Assembly (NCBI GenBank): GCA_964475955.1
Contig: CAYYZY010000022.1
Span: 1-59,844 of the forward strand
Direction of reading: 5' to 3'
DNA: 59,844 nt
Source: DATKZH01 sp964475955
GTDB taxonomy: Bacteria; Planctomycetota; Planctomycetia; Pirellulales; Thermoguttaceae
Shown: positions 33,592-43,320 of the stretch, piece by piece
Layout of the letters: each line of letters begins with the position of its first letter
Numbering within the stretch: position 1 is the stretch's first letter
The notes under the pieces: model-generated
Seen by the model: only the letters and a program-made list of their open reading frames with translations
What the model was told of the DNA's origin: nothing
The model's database searches: none
Position numbers and translations under genes: made by a program

Positions 33592-35388
33592 ATGAGCGTA
33601 CTCGAGGAGCGGTCCCCAGGAAGAGCGGGAGCGGCGGACCCTCGCGGCAAAGCGACGCCGCGGAGGCCCGGTCGCCTGCTGCAATGCGCGAGATTCGCCC
33701 TGGCGGCCTGCGTTGGGTTCCTGGCCGTGCGAAGCATCGTCGCCGGCGGGCCGCAACCGCTCGGGGATGCGCCGCTCACGCTGCGCGACGTGATCGAGCC
33801 GTCGGCCTGGCTGGCCGAACTGGCCGTCGCCGGGCTCGTCGGATTCTCGCAGTCCCTGGCGCTGGGCCTTCTGCTGGGGTTGGCAACATGGGTGCCCAAG
33901 TCCGACCGTAGCGCCGGTCGCCGAATCGCAATCTGGTGGCTCGGCGCCGCCGTTCTCGTCTTGACGGAATGGGTCGCGTGGTGGCGATGCCCGGGCGCCG
34001 CGTTCCTGGCGATCTCCCTGGCCGGCTACGGGCTCGGCACGTGGATGGGCTCGACCTTTCCCCAGGGCGGCCGCGCGACGTTGCGGCTCGCTGCGCGACT
34101 CGGCCTGCTTGTGGCGGCGTCGGGCGCGGGCCTTGGGCTCGTGTGGCTTCTTGCGTTCGACTCGGCCGCACTCTCGTTCGAGCCGCCCCGCGTCACTTCA
34201 GCCGAAACGCGCCGGCTTGCCGACGCGTTCGGCAGCGCGCACGCGGGGAGCGGGAAGATCAAACGGGTGCGGTTGACCGAGCGCGATCTGGACGTCATCG
34301 CCGCCCTGCTGCTCGCGCAGCTCCCGCTGGAAGGGAAGGCCAAGCTGACGCTGGAGGAGGCCCGGATCGAGACGCAACTGTCGCTGGCAATTCCGCGCGG
34401 CGCCGGGGGCAAACGGTACGTCAACATTCGAGCGATTCTCATCCCGAAGGTCTCGGCCGGGCGGTTGGAAGGCGACCTGGAGCGCCTTCGCGTGGGCCGG
34501 TTGCCCGTCCCCACGGTGATTGCGCGCGGCCTGTTCGCACGGCTCTTGTCGGCAGTCCACCACGATCCCGATTTGGGTGCCGTCACCGAGATCGTCGACT
34601 CGGTCGAGGTGAAGCGCGATGGTCTGGCGGTCGGCTATCGTCCGGACGATTTGAGCGACGACGTCTTCAACTCCCTCCTGGCCCGGGTGGAGAAGGAGCC
34701 GGATGCCCATCGAACCGCCGCGATCTACTACCGCCACCTGGTCGACGCGGCCGACGGGTTGCCGCGCGGGGACGAAAGGTTTGCGGGCTTCGTGCGCACG
34801 GCCTTCGCCCTGGCTTCGAAGCGATCCCGTGCCGGCGATCCGATTGTGGAGTCGCGCGCGGCGATCCTCGCGCTGGCGGTGCTGCTTGGGCACGAGCGCG
34901 TCGAAGACCTGGTGGGTCCGGTGACGGATCGCCGGTTGCGCCGCGAAGCGCGGCGTCGGGTGGGCCGGGTGACCCTTCGCAACCGCCGCGACTGGCCCCG
35001 GCACTTCTTCGTCAGCGCCGCGTTGACGCTGGTCTCGGGCGGAGCCGTGAGCGACGGCGCGGGCCTGTTCAAGGAGGAACTCGATTCCGGCGACGGGGGC
35101 AGCGGTTTCTCTTTCGCCGACTTGCTCGCCGACCGGGCGGGCACGCAGTTCGCCCTGGCGGCCACGCGCGACGTGCGCTCCGCACGTCAAATGCAGAAGC
35201 GGCTGGCCGAGGGATTTGCGATCGACGAGGTCTTTCCCGTGGCGGCCGATCTGCCCGAGAGGATCTCGAGCACCGAGCTGAGAACCGAGTACGGGGGCGT
35301 CGGCGGCGTCAAGTACGAGGCGGTCGTCGAGGAGATCGAGAGACGGCTGGAGACTTGCGCGGCCCTGCGTCCGGCCGTGCTCCGATAG
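33592..35388 (+). CDS. Membrane protein of unknown function
   Basis: This 598-residue protein has about five hydrophobic helices in its first 195 residues (about 32-50, 75-100, 112-128, 134-150, 168-188). A large soluble part follows. Its central segment starts with SGKIKRVRLTERDLDVIAAL and looks like a lipid- or membrane-proximal beta domain. The C-terminal part has a block with the spacing HFFVSAALT, SGGAVSDGAGLFKEELDS, GGSGFSFADLLADRAG (about 465-525), which looks conserved and contains His, Asp, Glu and Lys residues that could be catalytic or metal-binding. I cannot name the family. YfiM (DUF2279) has a loosely similar His and GKE layout, but this is weak. The gene is monocistronic. Confidence 0.8.
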   Translation: MSVLEERSPGRAGAADPRGKATPRRPGRLLQCARFALAACVGFLAVRSIVAGGPQPLGDAPLTLRDVIEPSAWLAELAVAGLVGFSQSLALGLLLGLATWVPKSDRSAGRRIAIWWLGAAVLVLTEWVAWWRCPGAAFLAISLAGYGLGTWMGSTFPQGGRATLRLAARLGLLVAASGAGLGLVWLLAFDSAALSFEPPRVTSAETRRLADAFGSAHAGSGKIKRVRLTERDLDVIAALLLAQLPLEGKAKLTLEEARIETQLSLAIPRGAGGKRYVNIRAILIPKVSAGRLEGDLERLRVGRLPVPTVIARGLFARLLSAVHHDPDLGAVTEIVDSVEVKRDGLAVGYRPDDLSDDVFNSLLARVEKEPDAHRTAAIYYRHLVDAADGLPRGDERFAGFVRTAFALASKRSRAGDPIVESRAAILALAVLLGHERVEDLVGPVTDRRLRREARRRVGRVTLRNRRDWPRHFFVSAALTLVSGGAVSDGAGLFKEELDSGDGGSGFSFADLLADRAGTQFALAATRDVRSARQMQKRLAEGFAIDEVFPVAADLPERISSTELRTEYGGVGGVKYEAVVEEIERRLETCAALRPAVLR

Positions 35389-35809
35389 CAGGCTTCGATG
35401 ATGGCGACGTGGTCCCGGTCGCCCGCACGGATCGTCCGATGGGCCCGCTTGCGTCGAACCATGGCGCGCCCCTCCCGCCGGGAGGAAAGGGAGTGCTAGC
35501 CGCTATGGCGTGAGATGATAAGTGTCAAAAGTGGGGAAGGCCCTTGTCGGATTGCGTATAGTTGTTGAAGCGCCCGCTGTCTGCGGATTGCGAGTTCGCC
35601 ACATATCTTCGCGTCGAGTCGGCTTGGCCGCTTCCACTCTGTAAGTCCCGGTATTCGGTCTCCTTGGGCAAGTTTCTCCCGCGTCGGCCGTGATGCACTG
35701 CGCGCTCGATCTCCCCGCGCTCAAACAAACCGGTCGTCAACGGGCATAGGGCGGATAGACAGAATCTCGGTTTCTCGTCCACTCGGTACAAGGAGCTTTC
35801 CCGTGAAGC
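35389..35809. other. Intergenic, nothing clear
   Basis: These 421 bases are less GC-rich than the neighbouring genes and show no coding frame that I trust. AGGAG at 35791-35795 is probably the ribosome site of the next gene (7 bases before GTG at 35803, 14 before ATG at 35810). Confidence 0.5.
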
Positions 35810-36926
35810 ATGCTGATTTCCGCGTTCTTGGCCCTGGCCCTGGCACTTGCGTCGAACGAAGCCTTCGCCCAACGTGGGGGTCGTGGAGGCGGAGGAGGTC
35901 GAGGGGGCGGGCGGCGGCGGGTCGCGCTCGTCCTTCAACCGATCGCCGTCGATGAGCCGGCCTTCCATGCCGTCGACGCGCCCTTCTGCACCGTCGACGC
36001 GCCCTTCCGCGCCGTCGACCCGCCCCTCGGCCCCGTCGACTCGTCCTTCGACGCGACCCGGTGCCGGGGCCGCGCCGCGTCCCACTCGTCCCAGTGCGGG
36101 CACGCGGCCGAGCATCGATCGGGGCAAGATCCAGAACGCGATCGGCCCGGGCGGCGGACAGCGCCCTTCCATGCCCGACTGGTTCCAGCCGGGTGCCTCG
36201 CAGTTGCCCGCGCGGCCGGGAGGGGATCGTCCGCCCGTGGCCCGCCCGCCGGGCAAGCCGCCTGCAAAGCGGCCGCCGGTCGCCAAGCCGCCCGTTGGCG
36301 GCGGTCCCGGTCGACCTCCAGGGACGCGCCCGCCGGGCGTCCGTCCGCCGGCCGGGCGGCCTCCACGGCCGAGGCCGTCACCGGTTGGGTCATCTACCGT
36401 TGGGCGAATCCGATCTACTTACACCTATGGCCCCGGCGGCAGCGTCTACTACGCGAACAACGTGGTCTACGTCAACGGCGAGGAGTATGGGCCGGCCGAG
36501 CAGTATTACGAAGAAGCGGCCCAGCTCGCCACCTCCGTGCCCGAGACGACCGAGCAGCAGGCGGCGGAGATGGAATGGCTGCCGCTGGGCGTGTTTGCAC
36601 TGACCGCAGAAGGCGTCAACGCCAGCAGCATGTACCTCCAGCTTGCCGTGAGCAAGGACGGGGTGATCGCCGGCACCTTCTACAACGAGTCGACCGGCGT
36701 CACGCACCCGGTCGAAGGCATGGTCGACGAGAAGACCCAGCGCGCCGTCTGGAGAGCCGGCGACGGCACGAATGCCAACTTGGTCATGGAAACCGGGATC
36801 GACAACCTCACGCAGGACCAGGCCCCGGTGCTCGTCCACTTCGGACCGGAGCAGACGCAGAACGCCCTCCTGATCCGCCTCGACGAATCGGAGCGGCCCG
36901 AGTCGGCCCAGCCGGTCGAGCAGTGA
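35810..36926 (+). pseudogene. Mu-protocadherin-type surface protein, frameshifted
   Basis: The signal peptide (MLISAFLALALALAS, then AFAQRGGRGGGGG) is in one frame and the rest of the protein in another. The body, readable to 36926, has a Pro/Arg/Ser linker with RPSAPST repeated four times, a Pro-rich region, then a C-terminal domain (YVNGEEYGPAEQYYEEA, EWLPLGVFAL, NLTQDQAPVLVHFG). That domain is typical of planctomycete proteins annotated as mu-protocadherin putative cell-surface proteins. The shift lies in the G-rich tract about 35900-35925, where a one-base change would join the frames. A sequencing error, real decay or phase variation are all possible. The body keeps good codon use, so loss would be recent. 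Confidence 0.7.
35955..36060. repeat. Tandem 21-base coding repeat
   Basis: Units of about 21 bases encode (R)PSAPST (R) four times in the body frame of the surface protein. Unit differences are mostly at third positions, which suggests selection on the protein sequence. Confidence 0.75.
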
Positions 36927-37330
36927 TCGGCCCCGCGGGCCAGTCGGTGGGTTTTGGGTCGGTTCCGGTCGGGTTCGGCCAGCGTGCAGGTGCGGGGCCT
37001 CTCGTTCCTGTCGCTCGGAGGGCCCCCTGCCAGTCGTTGGGGTCCGAGCCAAACCAGAAATGCCGGACGAGGACCTCCTTGCGCCAACCTTCGGACTGAT
37101 GCCACGAAGAGGGGGAGCCCGTCGCAGGGTTTGCGAAGGCGCTGACGGCGAGTAGACTTCCCCATAGCGCCACCCGTACTGCATAGGGTCCAGGCGGCGT
37201 CGTTACACCCGCTCCCCTTACACGGTCGGGTGCCTCACCACGAGAACGGGCCAGTGAATGTCGCAGGCGGCCTCAACTGGCCGACGTCGCAGGAAACCGT
37301 CCTCCGTAAGCCATTGCCAGAAAACAACTT
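36927..37330. other. Intergenic, nothing clear
   Basis: About 400 bases between the surface-protein gene and the tRNA gene. I see no coding frame or strong hairpin. The tRNA promoter is presumably near its end but is not obvious. Confidence 0.5.
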
Positions 37331-37417
37331 GGATGGGTGGCCGAGTGGTCTAAGGCGGCAGTCTTGAAAACTGCTGTACGCGTCCGCGTACCGGGGGTTC
37401 GAATCCCTCCCCATCCG
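37331..37417 (+). tRNA. tRNA-Ser (anticodon UGA)
   Basis: The sequence folds into a class II tRNA. The acceptor GGATGGG (37331-37337) pairs with CCCATCC (37410-37416), with G37417 as discriminator. The anticodon stem GCAGT/ACTGC encloses CTTGAAA, with anticodon TGA at 37365-37367. A long variable arm (TGTACGCGTCCGCGTACC region) is typical of serine tRNAs. The T-arm is GGGGG-TTCGAAT-CCCTC. CCA is not encoded. Confidence 0.97.
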
Positions 37418-37545
37418 TTTGGGTGGTCGACGTTTTCCCTTGGCGCGGAGGGGGTTGCGTCGACCGGTGGGTTTGCGTAGGTCGCCGTTTTCGCGGCATG
37501 CGGCATGGGGCTGCACGCAGTTGCTACGATCTGCGCCGTTTCGCG

Positions 37546-38799
37546 TCAGAGCGTCCAGGGGGGGCGCATGTCGCGGTGGGTCTTCTTGGCGGCTTGCGGA
37601 TCGCCGACGATCTGTTCCTTTCCGGGGTCCCAGGTGATCTTGCGCCCGGTGCGCACGGCGACGTCGCAGAGGTGGCTGATGACGTCGCTGCGCACGGCGT
37701 CGGTGAGGTTGCTCACCGGGTCCTCGCGCGACTTGACCGCGTCGATGAAGTTCTGGTCCTGCCGCGGGCTTTCGACGAGGTGGACGTCGTTGGGGCCGAT
37801 CTTCGATTTCAGCAGCGACTTGGGCTCGGCGTCGATCCCGCTGCGGCGGATTTGGACCCAGCCGTCGGGTCCGATGAACTTGGTCGAGTCGCCGCCCGGG
37901 GTGAAGGTCATCTCCACGTCGCCCATTTGGATGGCCATGTCCCAGTTGTAGACCGTGTCGTAGAGGCCCTCGGTGGGGACCACGCCGGTGCCCTCGACGG
38001 TCATCGTGCCGGTTACGTCGGCGTCGCTCCCCCAGACCATGATGTCCAGCGGGTGGGCGCCCCAGCCGGCGAGGTAGCCGATCGAGTAGTCGTAGATCCA
38101 GTAGGTGCCCGGCGGCTTGCAGCGGTCGACCGTGTAGGGGGCCGAGGGGGCCGGGCCGTTCCACATGTCGTAGTCGAGGTCCGACGGCACGGGAACGACT
38201 TCGGTCGAGCCACCGGCCCCGCCGTTGGGGGCGATGACCTCAATCCGCTCGACCTTGCCGATGCGTCCGCTTCGGACCAGCTCGCAGCCGAAGCGGCAGT
38301 GGCGCGAGCTGCGCTGCTGCGTGCCGTACTGGAACACCCGCTTGTTGTCGCGAAAGGCCTTGCGGCAGGCCAAGTTCTGCTCGATGCTCAGCCCGAGCGG
38401 CTTCTCGACGTAGGCGTCCTTGCCCGCCTCGGCCGCGGCGATGGCCATGGGGACGTGCCAGTGGTCGGGGGTGGCGATGACGACGGCGTCGACGTCGTCG
38501 CGCGCCAACAGTTCGCGGAAATCGGCGTAGGCGGTGCCCTGGATCATGGCGGCGACGGCGTCGCGACGGCTCTGGTAGGCGTCGGCACAGGCGACGCTCT
38601 GGGCGCCCTTGCAGTTCATGAAGCCGCGCAGGAGCGACCGGCCGCGGTTGCCCACGCCGATGTGCCCCAGCACGACGCGCTCGCTTGCCGGCGTCGTGTC
38701 TTGTCCTCCCAGGGCGGTGGACGTGATCACGTACGGCGCACCAACGGCGACCGCGGCGCCTTGGAGTAGGCGACGTCGAGAGAATCGGTACTCGGTCAT
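37546..38799 (-). CDS. Tat-exported Gfo/Idh/MocA oxidoreductase
   Basis: This 417-residue protein of the Gfo/Idh/MocA family is an NAD(P)-dependent sugar oxidoreductase type. A twin-arginine signal (SRRRLLQGAA) begins at residue 7, so it is probably exported folded with its cofactor. The Rossmann motif is GHIGVGNRGRSLL; the family motif is EKPLGLS (about 130), preceded by ATPDHWHVPMA. I chose the ATG at 38799 because GGAGGG lies about 5 bases upstream; the open frame continues further but lacks a site. Length is near the usual 400-450. The substrate is unknown. It may share a role with the similar gene at 41889, in the same orientation. Confidence 0.93.
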   Translation of the reverse strand: MTEYRFSRRRLLQGAAVAVGAPYVITSTALGGQDTTPASERVVLGHIGVGNRGRSLLRGFMNCKGAQSVACADAYQSRRDAVAAMIQGTAYADFRELLARDDVDAVVIATPDHWHVPMAIAAAEAGKDAYVEKPLGLSIEQNLACRKAFRDNKRVFQYGTQQRSSRHCRFGCELVRSGRIGKVERIEVIAPNGGAGGSTEVVPVPSDLDYDMWNGPAPSAPYTVDRCKPPGTYWIYDYSIGYLAGWGAHPLDIMVWGSDADVTGTMTVEGTGVVPTEGLYDTVYNWDMAIQMGDVEMTFTPGGDSTKFIGPDGWVQIRRSGIDAEPKSLLKSKIGPNDVHLVESPRQDQNFIDAVKSREDPVSNLTDAVRSDVISHLCDVAVRTGRKITWDPGKEQIVGDPQAAKKTHRDMRPPWTL

Positions 38800-39298
38800 C
38801 AGTCCCTCCGGTTTCTGAAGCAGCGGAAGCGAAGTGCGGCCCGGCGTGTAACGCGTCGCCACGCGTGTTTGCCCAGAATTCGATGCGGAAATCCGACACC
38901 GGCCTGCGCGCCTAGGATAGCCCGGGACGTTGCCCGAGGCAACAAGACGCTCGACGAGGCGATGGACGGTTTCCCATACGGCGCGCTGACTGTGGAGGTG
39001 GCTGGGGCCGGCGGATTGGGCCAAGTCGGACGAGGAAATCAAAGAGGCCGGCTAGACGCGCAATTGCAGAAGCTTCGTGTTAAGCAGGAGTTCCGGAACG
39101 AGGTCGCGCGACGCCATTCCTTCATCAGTTCTACGCCGCATGGCACACACTCATCGCCCCCGCCTTTGGGGGGTGACGGCGGGCGTCTCGCCGGAGAGGG
39201 CGACAGGAGCTACGTGTGGTCGTTCGCTCTCAGTGAACAAGCGCCTTTTCGCGAAGCGAAAAGCGACCATGGCGGCAACGATACGCGCTAGACGCCGC
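38800..39298. other. Intergenic region with repeat B copy
   Basis: No gene is seen. A GCCTTTGGGG-type hairpin (CCCCCGCCTTTGGGGGG, about 39158-39174) and a copy of dispersed repeat B (39218-39276) lie here, between the two minus-strand genes. Confidence 0.6.
39218..39276. repeat. Dispersed repeat B (copy 1)
   Basis: Core GCGAACAAGCG-C-TTTTCGC-AAGCGAAAAGCGACC; an imperfect palindrome related to 45323-45377 and 54888-54938. All three share AACAAGCG and a GAGCGAA or AAGCGAA half. Confidence 0.8.
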
Positions 39299-41824
39299 CT
39301 ACCGCGCTTCGATCTTCAGGCCGCTTAGGGCGGAGCCGTCAGGCTTGCGGATGCGGCAGGCGCCCATCCAGCCGCCCTGCTGGTCGACGACCTTCAACAT
39401 CAGGTCGTTCCAGCCGTTGCGCAACCGGGCCTTCACCCGCTTCTCGCGCGGCGAGATGCTCCCTTCGCCCCATCGGTCGTAGAGCAGCTCGCCGTTGAGC
39501 CACGCCTTGACGCCGTCGTCGCTCCCCATTTCGAGCTGAACCTCCTGCTCGACCTCCGACCAGACCCGGGTGCGCAGGTAGGCGGCGACGAAATCGAGGC
39601 CGCCGTACGTCGCTTCCAGGTTGACGTTCCAGGAGCCGACGCCCTTGGTGAGCGGCTGCCAATCGACCGCGTCCGGGTCGGTTTCGGGCGGAAAGACCGT
39701 GCGGTAGATCGCGGCCCCGTCTTGGCCTTGCTCCTGAAAGGGCCCCACGGTGACCCACTGGAGGATGTGGTCGTCGTACTTGTCGAACTCGCCCAACACT
39801 TCCCGGCCGCGCTTCTGGACGTCCGGGTGGTCGACCTCGGCCAGCACGCGCTCCACGGCCTTGCGGGCGCGGGGCTCGTCGGTACGACGCAGCCGGAAGG
39901 CGATCCGCAGCGCCGCCACGCCGGCTGCCGCCCCGAGCGCCGGGTCGTCGAGGCATCGAAGCGCCACGTCGAGCGCTTGGCGCGAATCGGCCGTCAACCC
40001 GAGTCCCTCCAGGATCGCCTTCTTGCCGTCGACCTCCTCCACGTGCGCCAGCGCCGCCAGATACATCGCGCCGGGGTCTTCGGAAAGGGCCGCCAGGCGC
40101 AGGTAGCCGGCCAGCACGGCCTGCTTTCGGTCGGCGTGCGCCGGGTCGGTCAAAAGGGCCAACAGGTCGGGACCCGCGCTGGCGTCGGGCCATTCGGTCA
40201 GTGCGAGCACGGCCGCTTGGCGCACTTCGGGCGGGCCGTCGTCGACGAAGCCGCGGAGGGCTTCCAGGGCCTTCCGGGCGCCCGTCTTCCCCAGCAGCCG
40301 GACCAGCGTGGGCCGTGAAGCGGCCGGCGCCCGGTCCATCTCGGCCAGCACGACGTCGGCGCACCTCGTCGGGTCGTCAGCCCGAACGAACGCACGGCCC
40401 GCGGCCTCGACGAGGGCCTCGGCATCTTCCCCCGGTTGGACCGTTGCGGCCAGCTCCGCCAGCGCGGCCAGGTGACGCCCGTCGGCCAGGGCGCCGAAGG
40501 CCTCGATGGCGGCCCGGCGAACCGAGGGGGCCGGGTCGGTCGCCAGAGCAAGCAACGGGTCGACCGCCGCCGCCACGCGACGCGCCGCCAGGGCGTGGAT
40601 CAACTCCGCCCGAATCGGGGCATCGGCGCCCTGGAGCGATTGGATCAACACCCGGTCGGCCTCGTCTGCCGAGAGCGACCGAAGCGCAGCCCGGGCGACG
40701 TTCCGCTCCATGTCGTCCGGCGCCGCGGCCGCGGCCCGCGCGAGTGTCGCGACGACCGACGCGTCGCCGACTTTCCCGAGGGCCTCCAGGGCCGCGAGGC
40801 GAACGGCCGCGTCGTCGTCCCCCGCCGCCCGGGCCAGCGCGCCGGAGGCGCTTGCGTCGCCCCGGTTACCCAGCGCGCGGAGCAGGAGGGCCTTGTCGTG
40901 GGTCGGCAGTGCGTCGGCCGCGGCGATGAACGCCTCGGTCGCCTCGCGGCCGGGCACGAGCTCGACGAGGGAGATGGCGTAGCGGCGAAGTGCGGCGTCG
41001 TCATGGCCGATGGCACCGGCCAAAAGCTCGGCCGCCCGGTCCTTCTGCACGGCGACCAGTCCTCGCAGCCCGGCGAATCGCAATTGCCGGGAATCGCCCG
41101 ACGGGTAGAACTTCTGGAAGATGGCCGCGGCCTGGTCGGCGTTGCCGTTTTCGGCCAGTTGTTCGGCGGCGTTGAGCAGGGCGTTGTCGATTTCGAGGCG
41201 CAGGGCCGCCGATGCGCCGGATCGCGCCCTCTGGAGGGCGGCCGCCGAGTCGGCGTCGCCCAATTGTCCCAGCGCGACGGCCGCCGCCGCGGCCACGATG
41301 GCATCGGAGGCCTCGAGCAGCTCGACCAGTCTGCCGCGGGCCGCCGCGCAGTTGCGGTCGCCGAGCGTGGCGATGATCCCCGCCTGCACGTCGCCCGAGG
41401 TCTCGCCCAGGGCCGCGAGCAGGGTCTCGCCGGCCGCCGGGCTCTCCAATCGCCCGAGCGCGTATCGGGCCACGTGCGCGAGCTCGGGGTCGGCGAGCAG
41501 CCGGGCGAGCGGGGCGACGCACCGTTCGGTCCCGATCACACGGAGCTGGCGGCAGAGAAACCGCTTGGCGTCGTGCGTGGCGGCCGAATCGAGCGCGGCG
41601 ATCAGCTTCTCTTCGATGGGGCCGCGGAGCTTGGAATCGGCCGGCAACTGGAAGACGATTCCCTCGATCTCCTTAAGCGGCCCGGAGTCGCCGCCCATCT
41701 CAAAGGACGAAGCCGCCCGGAGCGCCTCGTCGAGCTTGGCGGGGACTTCGGCGTCTTGGGCGGCTGCCTGCTGCACGAGCGCGATGGCCACGCCCAGCGA
41801 CGCAACACGAAAGAGGTATCTCAT
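39299..41824 (-). CDS. Secreted HEAT-repeat protein with C-terminal sugar-binding-like domain
   Basis: This 841-residue protein has a signal peptide (about 1-22) and then about fifteen HEAT-like helical repeats (typical units: ALGRLESPAAGETLLAAL, ALEALGKVGDASVVATLARA, AIEAFGALADGRHLAALAEL) up to about residue 650. The C-terminal region (about 685-841) is beta-rich with VTVGPFQ, YLRTRVWSEVEQEVQLEMGS, and DDGVKAWLNGELLYDRW, resembling the PA14-like or jelly-roll domain found in planctomycete secreted proteins. HEAT repeats usually act as protein-binding scaffolds. It lies between two Gfo/Idh/MocA genes on the same strand, 64 bases after the upstream one. Enzymatic activity is not evident. Confidence 0.9.
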   Translation of the reverse strand: MRYLFRVASLGVAIALVQQAAAQDAEVPAKLDEALRAASSFEMGGDSGPLKEIEGIVFQLPADSKLRGPIEEKLIAALDSAATHDAKRFLCRQLRVIGTERCVAPLARLLADPELAHVARYALGRLESPAAGETLLAALGETSGDVQAGIIATLGDRNCAAARGRLVELLEASDAIVAAAAAVALGQLGDADSAAALQRARSGASAALRLEIDNALLNAAEQLAENGNADQAAAIFQKFYPSGDSRQLRFAGLRGLVAVQKDRAAELLAGAIGHDDAALRRYAISLVELVPGREATEAFIAAADALPTHDKALLLRALGNRGDASASGALARAAGDDDAAVRLAALEALGKVGDASVVATLARAAAAAPDDMERNVARAALRSLSADEADRVLIQSLQGADAPIRAELIHALAARRVAAAVDPLLALATDPAPSVRRAAIEAFGALADGRHLAALAELAATVQPGEDAEALVEAAGRAFVRADDPTRCADVVLAEMDRAPAASRPTLVRLLGKTGARKALEALRGFVDDGPPEVRQAAVLALTEWPDASAGPDLLALLTDPAHADRKQAVLAGYLRLAALSEDPGAMYLAALAHVEEVDGKKAILEGLGLTADSRQALDVALRCLDDPALGAAAGVAALRIAFRLRRTDEPRARKAVERVLAEVDHPDVQKRGREVLGEFDKYDDHILQWVTVGPFQEQGQDGAAIYRTVFPPETDPDAVDWQPLTKGVGSWNVNLEATYGGLDFVAAYLRTRVWSEVEQEVQLEMGSDDGVKAWLNGELLYDRWGEGSISPREKRVKARLRNGWNDLMLKVVDQQGGWMGACRIRKPDGSALSGLKIEAR

Positions 41825-41888
41825 GGTCGTTTTCCTGTGTCGTTCGTGGATCGAAGGCGCCCGAAGGGCGCCGGTGCCGTGCGGTCCG

Positions 41889-43115
41889 TTACGACAGGCT
41901 CCACGGCTCGCGCCGGGGCCGATCGAGCCAGCGGTTGGCCTCGGGGTCGCCGATGATCTGTTCCTTCTCGGCGTCCCACTTCAGTGGCCGGTTGAGCCAG
42001 TAGGCGATGTTGCCCAAATGCGCCACGGTTGCGGTGCGATGGGCGATCTCGACGTCGCGGAACGGGCGCTCGCGGGTCTTCACGCAATGGATGAAGTCGC
42101 CGAAGAACCCCCGATCCCCCTTGTAGTTGGGGATGTAGACGTCGGGCGCGGCCGGCTTGTTGCCCGTGTGATCGCCCTTTTGTGAAAGCTCGCCCTCGGT
42201 GCCGCGGAAATTGAGGATGCCGTCCCAGCCGCCGCCGTGGTAGATGCGAACGCCGCCGGCGAATTTGTAGGTCAGCCGGGGATGCTCATCGCCGGGCGGG
42301 ATGACCTCCAGGGGACCCGTCTCGTGCAGCCCCAGGCAGAACAGGGCACCGCCGAAGGTGTGGCAGCCCCAGTCGGTCATGCCGCCGCCGGAGTAGTCGC
42401 GGAACGGCCGGAAACCGCCCTTGATCAGCGTGGGATGGAAGGGGCGCCAGGGGGCGGGGCCCAGCCACGCGTCCCAGTCGACGTGGTCCGGCACGTCGAC
42501 CGGCGGCAGGTAGCACGGCCCGGACGGCCCCCCGACGTTGACCCACGCCTCGCGGACCTCGCCGATCCTCCCGGCGCGGACCATCTTGTGGAACCAGTGG
42601 TAATCGCCCCACACGCGCTGGCTGCCTCCGGAGAAGACGCGGCCGAACCGCCGCGCGATGGTCGTCATCCGGCGGCCCTCGCGGATGGTCAGCGTCTCGG
42701 GCTTCTCGCAGAAGACGTCCTTGCCGTGCTTCATGGCGTCGATCGAAATCAGCGCGTGCCAGTGGTCGGGCGTGCCGATGAGCACGGCGTCGACGTCCGC
42801 CCGGCGTGTGACCTCGCGGAAGTCGCCGTAGCAGGCGCAGTCCTTGTTGCCGTAGCGCCCGTCGACCATCTCCTTGGCCTGCCGGGCGTGCTCGCCGGCG
42901 ACGTCGCAGACGGCCACGACCTGAACGTCGTCGAAGCCGAGGAAGTTGCCCATGTCGCCGCGCCCGCGGCCGCCCATGCCGATGCAGCCCATCACGATCC
43001 GATCGTTCGGCCCGGCCCCGTGGGCGTACGATTTCACCAACATTGGGGCGGAAGCCGCCGCCGACGCGCCGGCGCGAAGGAAGCCCCGCCGATTCATTTC
43101 CGGTTGTTTGGCCAT
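41889..43115 (-). CDS. Tat-exported Gfo/Idh/MocA oxidoreductase
   Basis: This 408-residue oxidoreductase starts with a twin-arginine signal (NRRGFLRAGASAA at about 8-20). The nucleotide-binding motif is GCIGMGGRGRGDM, and the family motif EKPETLT follows TPDHWHALISIDAMKHGKDVFC. The C-terminal alpha/beta domain carries GGGMTDWGCHTFGGALF. It is a different subfamily from the gene at 37546, sharing only the general pattern. No co-substrate can be read. The upstream gap (43116-43320) is about 200 bases, and the HEAT gene starts 64 bases downstream, suggesting they form a transcription unit. Confidence 0.93.
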   Translation of the reverse strand: MAKQPEMNRRGFLRAGASAAASAPMLVKSYAHGAGPNDRIVMGCIGMGGRGRGDMGNFLGFDDVQVVAVCDVAGEHARQAKEMVDGRYGNKDCACYGDFREVTRRADVDAVLIGTPDHWHALISIDAMKHGKDVFCEKPETLTIREGRRMTTIARRFGRVFSGGSQRVWGDYHWFHKMVRAGRIGEVREAWVNVGGPSGPCYLPPVDVPDHVDWDAWLGPAPWRPFHPTLIKGGFRPFRDYSGGGMTDWGCHTFGGALFCLGLHETGPLEVIPPGDEHPRLTYKFAGGVRIYHGGGWDGILNFRGTEGELSQKGDHTGNKPAAPDVYIPNYKGDRGFFGDFIHCVKTRERPFRDVEIAHRTATVAHLGNIAYWLNRPLKWDAEKEQIIGDPEANRWLDRPRREPWSLS

Positions 43116-43320
43116 CGTCTGGTCCTCATGGAGTGTTGTGTCGTGCCGGGCCCGGTCGCGTCGCGGTCCGGACGCGAGCCGGCTCTCGTCGACCGTCGCG
43201 TGCCTCCTTCTCGCCCGATTTCAGCAACCATGCTGCAACCCGGGGACGATGCGGTCAATGGCCGCCGATTCGACGCGCGGGTCACCGAGCATTCAAGGCG
43301 CTTGCCCAGAGCAGGCCCTT

